A stretch of DNA of 5,972 nucleotides from DATDRS01 sp035291605 (GCA_035291605.1 DATDRS010000156.1:1-5972), one strand, 5' to 3'; counted from the first letter of the stretch, positions 1-5,972 are shown. Notes: generated from the sequence alone by a model not told the origin. Numbers and translations are program-made.

Positions 1-2259
1 ATGCTCAGCCAATTCGGGCGGATTGCCAACCTCACCGAAGCCGTGCCCGACGCACCCAGCCCCTTACAGCATAGCATGGCGCGCATGACCAGGGTGATCT
101 CGTTTGTCGGGTTGGGGCTGGGTGCGGTGGTTTTTTTCGATGCGGTGTTTGATGTCGGCCTCTCCGGCCTCGAAGCCTTCATCCTGGCGATTGGCATGAT
201 CGTGGCCGTCATCCCGGAGGGCCTGCGCCCGACGGTGACATTGTCTCTGGCGATGGCTGTGCAACGCCTGGCGCGGCGTGGGGTGCTGGTGAAAAAACTG
301 GCAGTGCTGGAGACGCTGGGCACGACCTCGGTGATCTGCACCGATAAAAGCGGGACCCTGACTCAAAATCAAATGACGGTGCGCCAGGTGTGGGTGGGGG
401 GAAAGCAATTGCACGTCTCTGGACTGGGCTACGAGCCGAAAGGTGAGTTCTTTTTGACTCCCACCCAACCCCTCCCCCGTCCGCAAAAAGCGCGCGCAGG
501 GGACGGGGGGTGGGGGTTGGAAAGCGACTTGCATCCATTGCTCACCGCAGCGCTCCTGTGCAACAATGCGCGCCTGACGCCGCCCTCGCCGGAGCGCCCG
601 CAGTGGTCGTGCCTGGGGGATCAGACCGAGGCGGCTCTGCGCGTGCTGGCGCTCAAAGGCGGCGTGGACGAGGACACGCTCACCGCGGCCCTTCCGCGCG
701 TCCACGAGTTGCCCTTCGACGCGCGCCGTAAGCGCATGGCGACGATTCACAGAATCTCTGACCCCGCTCGGCTTCGCTCCGGGGATCAGAGTCTCCCCTC
801 TCCGGCCTCCGGCGAAATGGCTTTCGTCAAAGGCGCGCCCAAAGAAGTGCTGGCGCTCTGCACCCATCGCCTCGTCCACGGAGAAGCGCGACCGCTGGAC
901 AACGCCGCGCGCGCCGAGATCATGGCCGTCAATGACGCGTATGCGCGGAGCGCCCTGCGCGTGCTGGCGCTCGCCCGCCGCGAATTGCCCCCGCGCACAG
1001 GCGCGTACACGCCGGAGCGGATTGAGCAAGGCCTGACGTTTCTGGGATTGGCTGCGATGATGGACCCGCCGCGCCCCGAAGTGGCCGCGGCGGTAAAGAC
1101 CTGCCGCAAGGCCGGCATCCGGCTGGTGATGATCACGGGCGATTACGGCCTCACCGCCGAGTCGCTGGCGCGGCGCGTGGGGATGCTGACCATGCCCACA
1201 CCCCGTATCCTCACCGGCGCAGAAGTGGAAGCATTGAACGACGCCGAACTGCAAAAGGCGCTCGACGACGAGGCGATCTTCGCCCGCATGGCGCCCGAGC
1301 ACAAACTGCGGCTCGTGGCGGCCTTTCAGGCGCGCGGCGATGTGGTGGCCGTGACCGGCGACGGGGTGAACGACGCGCCCGCCCTGCGCAAAGCCGACAT
1401 TGGCATCGCCATGGGCGTGACCGGCACGGATGTGGCCAAAGAAGCCGCCGACGTGGTCCTGACGGATGACCACTTCGCCGCCATCGTCAGCGCCATTGAG
1501 GAAGGCCGCGCGGTGTATGACAACCTGCGCAAGTTCATCACCTACATCTTCGCCAGCAACGTACCCGAAGTGCTGCCGTTCATCCTCACCGGGCTGTTCC
1601 GCGTTCCTCTGGCCCTTACCGTCACCCAAATCCTGGCCATTGACTTGGGCACGGACCTGCTCCCGGCCCTGGCTCTCGGCATAGAGAAGCCCGAACCGAA
1701 CATCATGCGCCGACCGCCGCGTCGCCGTGATCAACCCTGGCTGGATGCCGGGTTGTTCCTACGCGCCCTTCCCTGGCTGGGTCTCATCGAAGCCGCTCTG
1801 TGCTATGCCGGTTTTTTCTACGTCTATACCGTGAATGGTTATGACGATTTTCTCAACCTGCCGCGCGTGGATTTACTCCCCTTCGTCGAGCGCCTGGCAA
1901 CCCCGGAAGGCCAGGTGTATATTCTGGCCACCACGGTCTTTCACGCGGGCGTGGTCGCGGCGCAGATCGGCAACGCTTTCACCTGCCGGACCGAGAAGGA
2001 GAAAGTGCATCGCCTGGGATTCTTCAGCAATCGCTTTTTGCTGCTGGGGATCGCCGTAGAAGTCGCGCTGATCTTGCTGTTGATTTACTCCCGCCCTCTG
2101 GCAGACCTGTTCGAGCATCTTCCTATCCCCGTTGAGTATTGGGCCGGGTTGGGCCTGTTTCCGCTGGCGCTCTACGGCCTGGATCGGATTCGCAAAAGCG
2201 CGGCGCGGCGCGTGGAGCGTTGGCAGGCGCGGGCAACCCAAGGAGCAGCAACACAATGA
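1..2259 (+). CDS. Cation-transporting P-type ATPase, type II (IIC-like), C-terminal part
   Basis: This is an ATP-driven inner-membrane cation pump, missing its N-terminus. The first residues (FGRIANLTEAV..PSPLQ) match the link between actuator domain and M3 in type II pumps, so the ATG at 1 is very likely internal; M1, M2 and the TGES loop lie left of the window. Visible in order: M3 (about 31-50), M4 with IPEGL (71-75), phosphorylation site D115 in DKSGT, KGAP (277-280) of the nucleotide-binding domain, DPPR (355-358), TGD (379-381), the hinge motif GDGVNDAP (453-460), then M5-M10 to about residue 730. M5 has SNVPE (519-523) and M6 has DLGTD (548-552), as in Na,K-ATPase. By eye this supports Na+/K+-type binding sites; the actual ion is inferred and Ca2+ or H+ remain possible. 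Two low-complexity inserts (about 153-173 and 253-271) sit in the nucleotide-binding domain. The stop overlaps the next start as ATGA. Family call is firm; substrate is not. Confidence 0.93.
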   Translation: MLSQFGRIANLTEAVPDAPSPLQHSMARMTRVISFVGLGLGAVVFFDAVFDVGLSGLEAFILAIGMIVAVIPEGLRPTVTLSLAMAVQRLARRGVLVKKLAVLETLGTTSVICTDKSGTLTQNQMTVRQVWVGGKQLHVSGLGYEPKGEFFLTPTQPLPRPQKARAGDGGWGLESDLHPLLTAALLCNNARLTPPSPERPQWSCLGDQTEAALRVLALKGGVDEDTLTAALPRVHELPFDARRKRMATIHRISDPARLRSGDQSLPSPASGEMAFVKGAPKEVLALCTHRLVHGEARPLDNAARAEIMAVNDAYARSALRVLALARRELPPRTGAYTPERIEQGLTFLGLAAMMDPPRPEVAAAVKTCRKAGIRLVMITGDYGLTAESLARRVGMLTMPTPRILTGAEVEALNDAELQKALDDEAIFARMAPEHKLRLVAAFQARGDVVAVTGDGVNDAPALRKADIGIAMGVTGTDVAKEAADVVLTDDHFAAIVSAIEEGRAVYDNLRKFITYIFASNVPEVLPFILTGLFRVPLALTVTQILAIDLGTDLLPALALGIEKPEPNIMRRPPRRRDQPWLDAGLFLRALPWLGLIEAALCYAGFFYVYTVNGYDDFLNLPRVDLLPFVERLATPEGQVYILATTVFHAGVVAAQIGNAFTCRTEKEKVHRLGFFSNRFLLLGIAVEVALILLLIYSRPLADLFEHLPIPVEYWAGLGLFPLALYGLDRIRKSAARRVERWQARATQGAATQ
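465..520. repeat. Palindromic element in frame inside the ATPase gene
   Basis: Arms 465-482 and 501-520 are near-complementary: both outer ends read CCAACCCC and both inner ends CCCCGTCC when compared on one strand, differing by a two-base length change in the C-run. They are separated by an 18-base loop. The element is translated as a Pro- then Gly-rich stretch (residues about 153-173) that has no place in the usual P-type ATPase nucleotide-binding domain. It looks like an inserted mobile palindromic repeat (REP/MITE-like) that kept the frame. The G-rich arm could also form a non-duplex structure. The copy number elsewhere in the genome cannot be seen here. Confidence 0.6.
756..791. repeat. 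Second palindromic element in frame inside the ATPase gene
   Basis: Arms 756-766 (CTCTGACCCCG) and 780-791 (CGGGGATCAGAG) pair fully apart from one bulged base, with a 13-base loop. With the flanking bases to about 813 it encodes residues 253-271 (SDPARLRSGDQ then SLPSPASG), just before the conserved MAFVKGAP of the nucleotide-binding domain, where relatives usually have a short loop. It differs in sequence from the element at 465-520, so it is probably another repeat family. In-frame insertion is inferred from family comparison by memory. Confidence 0.5.
2240..2245 (+). promoter_or_regulatory. Ribosome binding site for the first RCK gene
   Basis: AAGGAG lies ten bases before the ATG at 2256 and inside the ATPase coding region. 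It selects 2256 over the longer open frame that reaches back to 2139, because the protein from 2256 begins directly with the Rossmann strand MNVIIMGCG. Together with the ATGA overlap it indicates translational coupling to the ATPase. Confidence 0.7.
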
Positions 2260-2915
2260 ATGTCATCATCATGGGCTGTGGCCGGGTGGGCGAAGCCGTC
2301 AGCCGCCTGCTGGCCGACGAAGGACATGAGGTCGTGGTCGTTGACTACGACGCGACGGCTTTGGCCCGCCTCGGCCCGGACTTCAAGGGCCGCAAGGTCA
2401 AAGGCGTGGGCTTCGACCGGAACGCGCTCGTCGAAGCGGGCATCGAGCAGGCCGATGCGTTTGCGGCGGCCAGTTCCTCGGACAACGCCAACATCGTCGC
2501 GGCGCGCCTGGCCCGCAACGTCTTCCACGTCCCCAAAGTCGTCGCGCGGTTGTACGACCCGCGCCGCGCCGAGATTTACCGCCGGCTGGGGCTGGTCACC
2601 ATTTCGTCCACCACCTGGGGCGCGGAGCGCATCCACGAACTGCTCACGCACCAGGAGCTGGACCCGATACTCACGTTCGGGAGCGGGGAGGTGAGCCTCA
2701 TTGCCGTGGAGGCGCCGCCGCAGCTGGTGGGCCGCACCGTGCACGACCTGACCGTCCCTGGCGAAATCAGCGTGGTGACCATCACCCGCGAGGGCAAGGC
2801 ATTGATCCCTTTGTTCGGCACGCAGTTCCGTGCTGGCGACGTGCTGCATCTCGCGGTGCTGGCCGGAGCGATGGGGCAGCTGGAGTCCTGGCTGGGGCTG
2901 GGGGAAAGAGGCTGA
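2256..2915 (+). CDS. trkA: TrkA-type potassium transport regulator (single RCK unit), first copy
   Basis: A cytoplasmic, nucleotide-binding RCK protein that normally gates K+ uptake channels of the TrkH/KtrB type. The 219 residues begin with a Rossmann fold: GCGRVG (7-12) is the dinucleotide loop and D30 at the end of the second strand favours NAD(H) or another adenine nucleotide over NADP. This N-domain runs to about residue 130, and the RCK_C (TrkA_C) domain covers about 145-210, with the typical VGRTVHDL..PGEISVVTITREGK..IP and a closing FRAGDVLHL. The length is half that of E. coli TrkA, which carries two such units in one chain. The start at 2256 is chosen from the ribosome binding site and the N-terminal strand; it overlaps the ATPase stop. 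The next gene, one base downstream, encodes a second RCK unit, so the two probably assemble together. No channel gene is present; the partner could be the ATPase, the KimA-like permease or a channel elsewhere. Confidence 0.92.
   Translation: MNVIIMGCGRVGEAVSRLLADEGHEVVVVDYDATALARLGPDFKGRKVKGVGFDRNALVEAGIEQADAFAAASSSDNANIVAARLARNVFHVPKVVARLYDPRRAEIYRRLGLVTISSTTWGAERIHELLTHQELDPILTFGSGEVSLIAVEAPPQLVGRTVHDLTVPGEISVVTITREGKALIPLFGTQFRAGDVLHLAVLAGAMGQLESWLGLGERG
2907..2911 (+). promoter_or_regulatory. Ribosome binding site for the second RCK gene
   Basis: AGAGG, within a GGGGGAAAGAGG purine run, ends five bases before the ATG at 2917. It sits in the last codons of the first RCK gene and supports the start at 2917, which gives the Rossmann start MLVIIVGGG; the open frame back to 2830 would add a non-homologous extension. 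Confidence 0.6.
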
Positions 2916-2916
2916 G

Positions 2917-3582
2917 ATGCTGGTCATTATCGTGGGCGGCGGGAAGGTCGGCTCACACCTGGCCCTGCTCTTGTTGAATGAGGGCCACGAAGTCAAGCTC
3001 ATTGATGATCGCCCGGACGTATTGGAGCGATTGCGAGAGGAACTTCCCCAAGGGGCGGTGATTGCCGGGGACGGGAGTTCGCCCAGTGTCTTGGAAGCGG
3101 CGGGCATTGATCGCGCCAATGTATTAGCCGCCGTCACTGCGGAAGACGAGGCCAATCTGGTCATCACGTCGTTGGGGCGCTTTGAGTTCAACGTTCCGCG
3201 CGTGATCGCCCGCGTGAACAACCCCAAGAACGCCTGGATGTTCAACGCCGACATGGGCGTGGATGTCGCCCTCAACCAGGCCGACATCCTGGCCAAGCTC
3301 ATCGCCGAGGAAATGTCGCTCGGCGACATGATGACGCTGCTCAAACTGCGCCGGGGCGAATACGTGCTGGTGGAGGAGAAATTGCCGCCCGGCTCGCAAA
3401 TGCTAGACGCGCCGCTGATGAAGCTGCCCCTGCCGGAGACGTGTGTCATCGCCGCCGTGATCCGGCGCGGCAAGGTGCTGGTGCCGCGCGGCCACATGCG
3501 CTTTGAAATGGGGGACGAAGTGCTGGCGGTGGTGGACAATGCTTCGCTCCCGGCTTTGAGGCGGCTGTTTGCGCCAGCCTAA
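2917..3582 (+). CDS. trkA: TrkA-type potassium transport regulator (single RCK unit), second copy
   Basis: A second cytoplasmic RCK protein of 221 residues, with the same domain order as its upstream neighbour but clearly diverged. The Rossmann loop GGGKVG (7-12) and the acidic D30-D31 after the second strand indicate NAD(H)/adenine nucleotide binding. The GDGSSPSVLEAAGI segment (about 53-66) and the EDEANL stretch that follows are the classic TrkA_N pattern and are closer to KtrA/TrkA consensus than in the first copy. The RCK_C domain spans about 150-218 (CVIAAVIRRGKVLVPRG, then FEMGDEVLAV). It lies one base after the first copy and is co-transcribed with it and the ATPase. Its role as a K+ uptake regulator is family knowledge; which transporter it gates is unknown. 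It ends in TAA, 59 bases from the convergent permease gene. Confidence 0.93.
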   Translation: MLVIIVGGGKVGSHLALLLLNEGHEVKLIDDRPDVLERLREELPQGAVIAGDGSSPSVLEAAGIDRANVLAAVTAEDEANLVITSLGRFEFNVPRVIARVNNPKNAWMFNADMGVDVALNQADILAKLIAEEMSLGDMMTLLKLRRGEYVLVEEKLPPGSQMLDAPLMKLPLPETCVIAAVIRRGKVLVPRGHMRFEMGDEVLAVVDNASLPALRRLFAPA

Positions 3583-3641
3583 GGCGCGTTCTATCTGCAC
3601 GGCGGCGAGGCGTTGGTCGGGGTCGGGGCGATGGAGCTTCA

Positions 3642-5570
3642 TCAATCCACCTGGTAAGGCACTTCGGTGATCACAAGCCCCCTGTGAAATAACAGCGCGA
3701 AACGCAGCCAGAAAGCCGTTTGCGTATGCAGCAGACTGTGCCACCAGCGCTGCGGTACGAACTGTGGCACCACAATCGTCACTCGCTCGTTGGCCTGACA
3801 CTGGGCGCACACGCCGTCCACATACTCCAGAAACGGCTCCAGAAAAGCGCGATAGGGCGATTCGACAATCACCAGCCGCACGCCATCGCCCCACTCTGTC
3901 CAGACACGGCGCACCTCCTCGGCCTGCGCTGGATCAATGGAAATATGCACGGCGGTCACATCGGGCGACAGCGAACGGGCGTAATCGAGCGCTTCGAGCG
4001 TGCCCCGGTGAATCCCGCTGACCGGCATAATGACGCGATGCCGCCGCGCACGCGGGGGTGAGCCGTAATTCTCCAGCGACAAATCGTGCGCCAGGTTTAG
4101 ATAATGGTAATGAACAGCGAAGAACCCGGCCACCAGCGCTGGCAGAAGCAGCGTGATGATCCATGCCCCATCACGGAATTTGGTGATCGCAAACACCAGC
4201 GTCACGATGGCGGTGCAGACGGCGCCCACGCCATTCACGACAAGTTTCCAGCGCCAGCCCGGTTCGCCCCTCGTCCCCGAGGCGCGCGCCGCGCGGCCGG
4301 CTCTCCACCAATGCCGCGCCATTCCGGCCTGCGAGAGGGTGAACGAGAGAAACACGCCCACCGCCCACAGCGGAATCAGCGCGGTGACGCTGGCGCGGAA
4401 GATGGTAATGAGCAAACTGGCAATGGCCGTGAGGGCGATGATGCCGTAGGAGAACACCAACCGGCTGCCCCGGTAGGCGAACTGCCGGGGTATAAAGCCA
4501 TCTTGAGCCATCACTGCGCCCAAGTTCGGAAAACCGGCAAAGGCCGTGTTGGTCGCCAGAATCAAGATGATGGTGGTGGCCGCTATCGTGCCCAGGTAAA
4601 GCAGGCCGCGGCTCCCGAAAGCCGTGCGCGCAAGTTGCGAGATGACCGTCTCTTCTTCGGATGGGACAGCGCCGATCACGCCGAGCAGGTAGGTGATGCC
4701 GAGGAACGACACGCCCAGAATCGCCGACATCCAGAGCAGCGTCTGCGCCGCATTGCGTGTCCGCGGCTCTTTGAAGGCCGTGACCCCGTTGGAGATGCAC
4801 TCCACGCCGGTCAGGGCCGTGGTGCCATTAGAGAACGCGCGCAAGAGGAGAAAGAGCGTCACCGGTTGCTCGCCGTGGGCGACGTTCATGGGCGGTGGGG
4901 CGACCACCCCGCCGAGGGTCCCCGCCAGGTAGCGGAAGAAACCCACACCCACGACGAGGAGCGTCATCACTAAAAAGAAATAGGTGGGCGCGGAGAAGGT
5001 GGCGCCCGACTCTTTCACCCCGCGCAGGTTGGCGATGGCGATGAGCACCAACAGCCCAACGGCTAACAGCACGCGATAGGGGAACAAAGCCGGATAGGCC
5101 GAGACAATTTGCGCCACCCCCGATGAGACGGCGACGGCGGCCAGCAGGATATAGTCCGTGAGCAGGGCCGCGCCCGCCGCCTGCGCGGCCAGCACGCCCA
5201 GATTGTCGCGGGCCACGGTATACGCCCCGCCGCCGTTGGGGTAGGCGTGAATGGTCTGTTGGTACGAAATAGCGACAATGGCAAGCAGGGCGACGATGAC
5301 GAGTGAAATAGGGAAGGCATACCCGAAGGCGCGCGTTCCGCCCGTGGCCAGAATGACGAGCATCTCTTGCGGGGCATAGGCAATAGACGAGAGCGCATCG
5401 GCTCCAAACACCGCCAGTCCGACCACCTTACTAACGGTCTGATGCGGAGCATCGGCGGTGGTCATGGGGTGGCCAATGAGCCACGTGCGCCACGAGCGGT
5501 GCGGCTTGTAGCGGGTGACCCGATGAATGATGCCGGTCTCGTTTTGGGTGTCGGTGGGCGGTTGGGTCAT
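3642..5570 (-). CDS. kimA: KimA-like APC-superfamily permease, likely K+ importer
   Basis: An integral membrane protein of 642 residues: a short cytoplasmic N-terminus, about twelve membrane segments between residues 49 and 487, and a soluble C-terminal domain (about 508-642). It matches, from memory, Bacillus subtilis KimA (formerly YdaO), a high-affinity K+/H+ symporter of about 607 residues: LIGHP near the start, DALSSIAY (58-65), NGGGAY (112-117), LLTDYIL (136-142), ALTGVE (252-257), PLWAVGVF (400-407) and the tail QFVPQRWWHSLLH (603-615). Residues matching the KimA ion-site acids and tyrosine (D36, Y43, D117) are kept as D58, Y65 and D139. In Bacillus the C-terminal domain binds c-di-AMP, which inhibits uptake; whether this holds here is not shown. 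A Gly/Arg-rich loop near 423-440 is longer than in KimA. The ATG at 5570 follows an in-frame TGA at -6 to -4, and has no clear ribosome binding site. It ends in tandem stops TGATGA. Databases may label it a generic amino acid permease. Confidence 0.88.
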   Translation of the reverse strand: MTQPPTDTQNETGIIHRVTRYKPHRSWRTWLIGHPMTTADAPHQTVSKVVGLAVFGADALSSIAYAPQEMLVILATGGTRAFGYAFPISLVIVALLAIVAISYQQTIHAYPNGGGAYTVARDNLGVLAAQAAGAALLTDYILLAAVAVSSGVAQIVSAYPALFPYRVLLAVGLLVLIAIANLRGVKESGATFSAPTYFFLVMTLLVVGVGFFRYLAGTLGGVVAPPPMNVAHGEQPVTLFLLLRAFSNGTTALTGVECISNGVTAFKEPRTRNAAQTLLWMSAILGVSFLGITYLLGVIGAVPSEEETVISQLARTAFGSRGLLYLGTIAATTIILILATNTAFAGFPNLGAVMAQDGFIPRQFAYRGSRLVFSYGIIALTAIASLLITIFRASVTALIPLWAVGVFLSFTLSQAGMARHWWRAGRAARASGTRGEPGWRWKLVVNGVGAVCTAIVTLVFAITKFRDGAWIITLLLPALVAGFFAVHYHYLNLAHDLSLENYGSPPRARRHRVIMPVSGIHRGTLEALDYARSLSPDVTAVHISIDPAQAEEVRRVWTEWGDGVRLVIVESPYRAFLEPFLEYVDGVCAQCQANERVTIVVPQFVPQRWWHSLLHTQTAFWLRFALLFHRGLVITEVPYQVD

Positions 5571-5711
5571 AAATCAGAGTCAAGAAGGCAGGGCGATGAG
5601 CTTCAAGGGCTGCGCTTCATATCCATCACGGTCATCACCCGCCTTCATCCTTCTGCCCTATTCTAGCCTATCCAGCGCCAGACTGAGTTTGAGCGCATTC
5701 ACACGCGGAAG

Positions 5712-5741
5712 CTGATACAGCGCGGCGGCGCGTGCTATACT
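5712..5741 (+). promoter_or_regulatory. Extended -10 promoter, probably for leaderless transcription
   Basis: CTGATA (5712-5717, four of six matches to the -35 consensus) is followed after 18 bases by TATACT (5736-5741, five of six to the -10 consensus), with TG at 5733-5734 giving an extended -10. The usual start point six to seven bases on falls on the GTG at 5748. There is no purine-rich ribosome binding site between. Both facts fit a leaderless mRNA. Confidence 0.5.
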
Positions 5742-5747
5742 TTGCTC

Positions 5748-5972
5748 GTGCAGCGCCTCCGCCTCACCTTCGCCAAGACCGCCGCCATGAAATTCAGCGG
5801 CCATCTCGATCTGCACAAGACGTGGGAGCGCACCCTCCGCCGCGCCCGCCTGCCGCTGGCATACTCTCAAGGCTTCAACCCCCAACCCAGGCTGCAACTG
5901 GCCTCGGCGCTTCCGCTGGGCTTCACCAGCGAGTGTGAAGTGCTTGACGCCTGGATGGAGGCTCCGCAGGAC
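5748..5972 (+). CDS. TIGR03936/DUF2344 family protein, N-terminal part
   Basis: The first 75 residues of a gene cut by the right edge. The segment KFSGHLDLHKTWERTLRRARLPLAYSQGFNP, residues 15-45, is the recognisable N-terminal signature of the DUF2344 (TIGR03936) family, followed by PLGFTSECEVLD, also typical. These proteins are usually about 200-250 residues, found alone or fused to a radical-SAM/B12-binding protein, and often encoded just before rng, rplU and rpmA; their exact function is not established. GTG at 5748 is chosen because homologues start with a strand equal to QRLRLTFAKT; ATG at 5787 would remove it, and TTG at 5742 is a weaker option. The open frame upstream is closed by TAG at 5664, so no radical-SAM domain is fused in front. 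It is divergent from the permease, with its own promoter overlapping the start. Confidence 0.85.
   Translation, partial: MQRLRLTFAKTAAMKFSGHLDLHKTWERTLRRARLPLAYSQGFNPQPRLQLASALPLGFTSECEVLDAWMEAPQD

Noticed and set aside
1..3. ATG at position 1 as the true ATPase start
   Set aside because: The protein would lack M1, M2 and the actuator domain, and the sequence begins in the conserved linker before M3, so the gene is cut by the window.
64..1734. Long minus-strand open frame of 556 codons opposite the ATPase
   Set aside because: The ATPase frame carries all conserved P-type motifs; the antisense frame is His/Arg/Gln-rich with no recognisable domain, a common by-product of GC-rich coding DNA.
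2172..3539. Minus-strand open frame of 455 codons across both RCK genes
   Set aside because: It is Ser/Arg-rich without domains, and both RCK genes on the plus strand have full Rossmann and RCK_C signatures and good ribosome binding sites.
3571..3587. Hairpin GCGCC-N7-GGCGC at the stop of the second RCK gene as a terminator
   Set aside because: The stem is only five pairs and neither strand has a following T-tract; it may be chance in GC-rich DNA.
4269..4282. CCTCG-TCCC-CGAGG hairpin within the permease gene
   Set aside because: Short, GC-rich, and within a variable Arg/Gly-rich loop; nothing marks it as an inserted element, unlike the two in the ATPase.
4104..4973. Plus-strand open frame of 289 codons opposite the permease
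   Set aside because: Highly charged, domain-free translation opposite clear membrane segments of the KimA-like protein.
5571..5660. Possible c-di-AMP (ydaO-type) riboswitch before the KimA-like gene
   Set aside because: The stretch is short and shows no conserved core or strong stems that I recognise; a covariance-model search would be decisive.
5660..5665. TAGAAT on the minus strand as a -10 box for the permease gene
   Set aside because: It matches five of six consensus bases, but no -35-like hexamer lies 16-18 bases upstream and there is no extended TG, so I do not call a promoter.

Overview
The window is GC-rich and densely coded. It holds five genes: two are cut by the window edges and three are complete. 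Gene content and style point to a Chloroflexota bacterium, possibly Anaerolineae-like, but this is recalled family knowledge plus inference and no marker gene settles it. The clues are a type II P-type ATPase beside two stand-alone TrkA-like proteins and a KimA-like permease, a TIGR03936/DUF2344 gene, GC-rich palindromic elements read in frame inside a coding region, and a probable leaderless gene.

Layout. Positions 1-2259 (+) carry the C-terminal part of a cation-transporting P-type ATPase that lacks everything before the end of the actuator domain. It runs by an ATGA overlap into a 219-residue TrkA-type RCK protein (2256-2915), followed one base later by a second, 221-residue RCK protein (2917-3582). 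These three form one transcription unit whose promoter lies left of the window. A 59-base gap separates them from a convergent gene (3642-5570, -) for a 642-residue APC-superfamily permease with a cytoplasmic C-terminal domain, closely resembling the potassium importer KimA. A 177-base divergent intergenic region follows. It holds a promoter placed so that transcription would begin on the GTG start codon of the last gene (5748 onward, +), a TIGR03936/DUF2344 protein cut by the right edge.

How they fit together. The first four genes read as a potassium/sodium homeostasis cluster. The ATPase keeps the residues that bind Na+/K+ at sites I and II of animal Na,K-ATPase. The RCK proteins are ligand-gating subunits normally paired with K+ channels of the TrkH/KtrB type, yet none is present here. 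The KimA-like protein is a likely K+ importer. The last gene is unrelated and linked to tRNA/radical-SAM and ribosome-associated loci in other bacteria.

Points worth a second look: two hairpin-forming in-frame insertions in the ATPase nucleotide-binding domain, a Ser in place of Thr in the DKTGT signature, an Asn at the Na,K-ATPase site III position, a split TrkA pair without a channel, the leaderless promoter, and a small ORF coupled to the permease stop codon.
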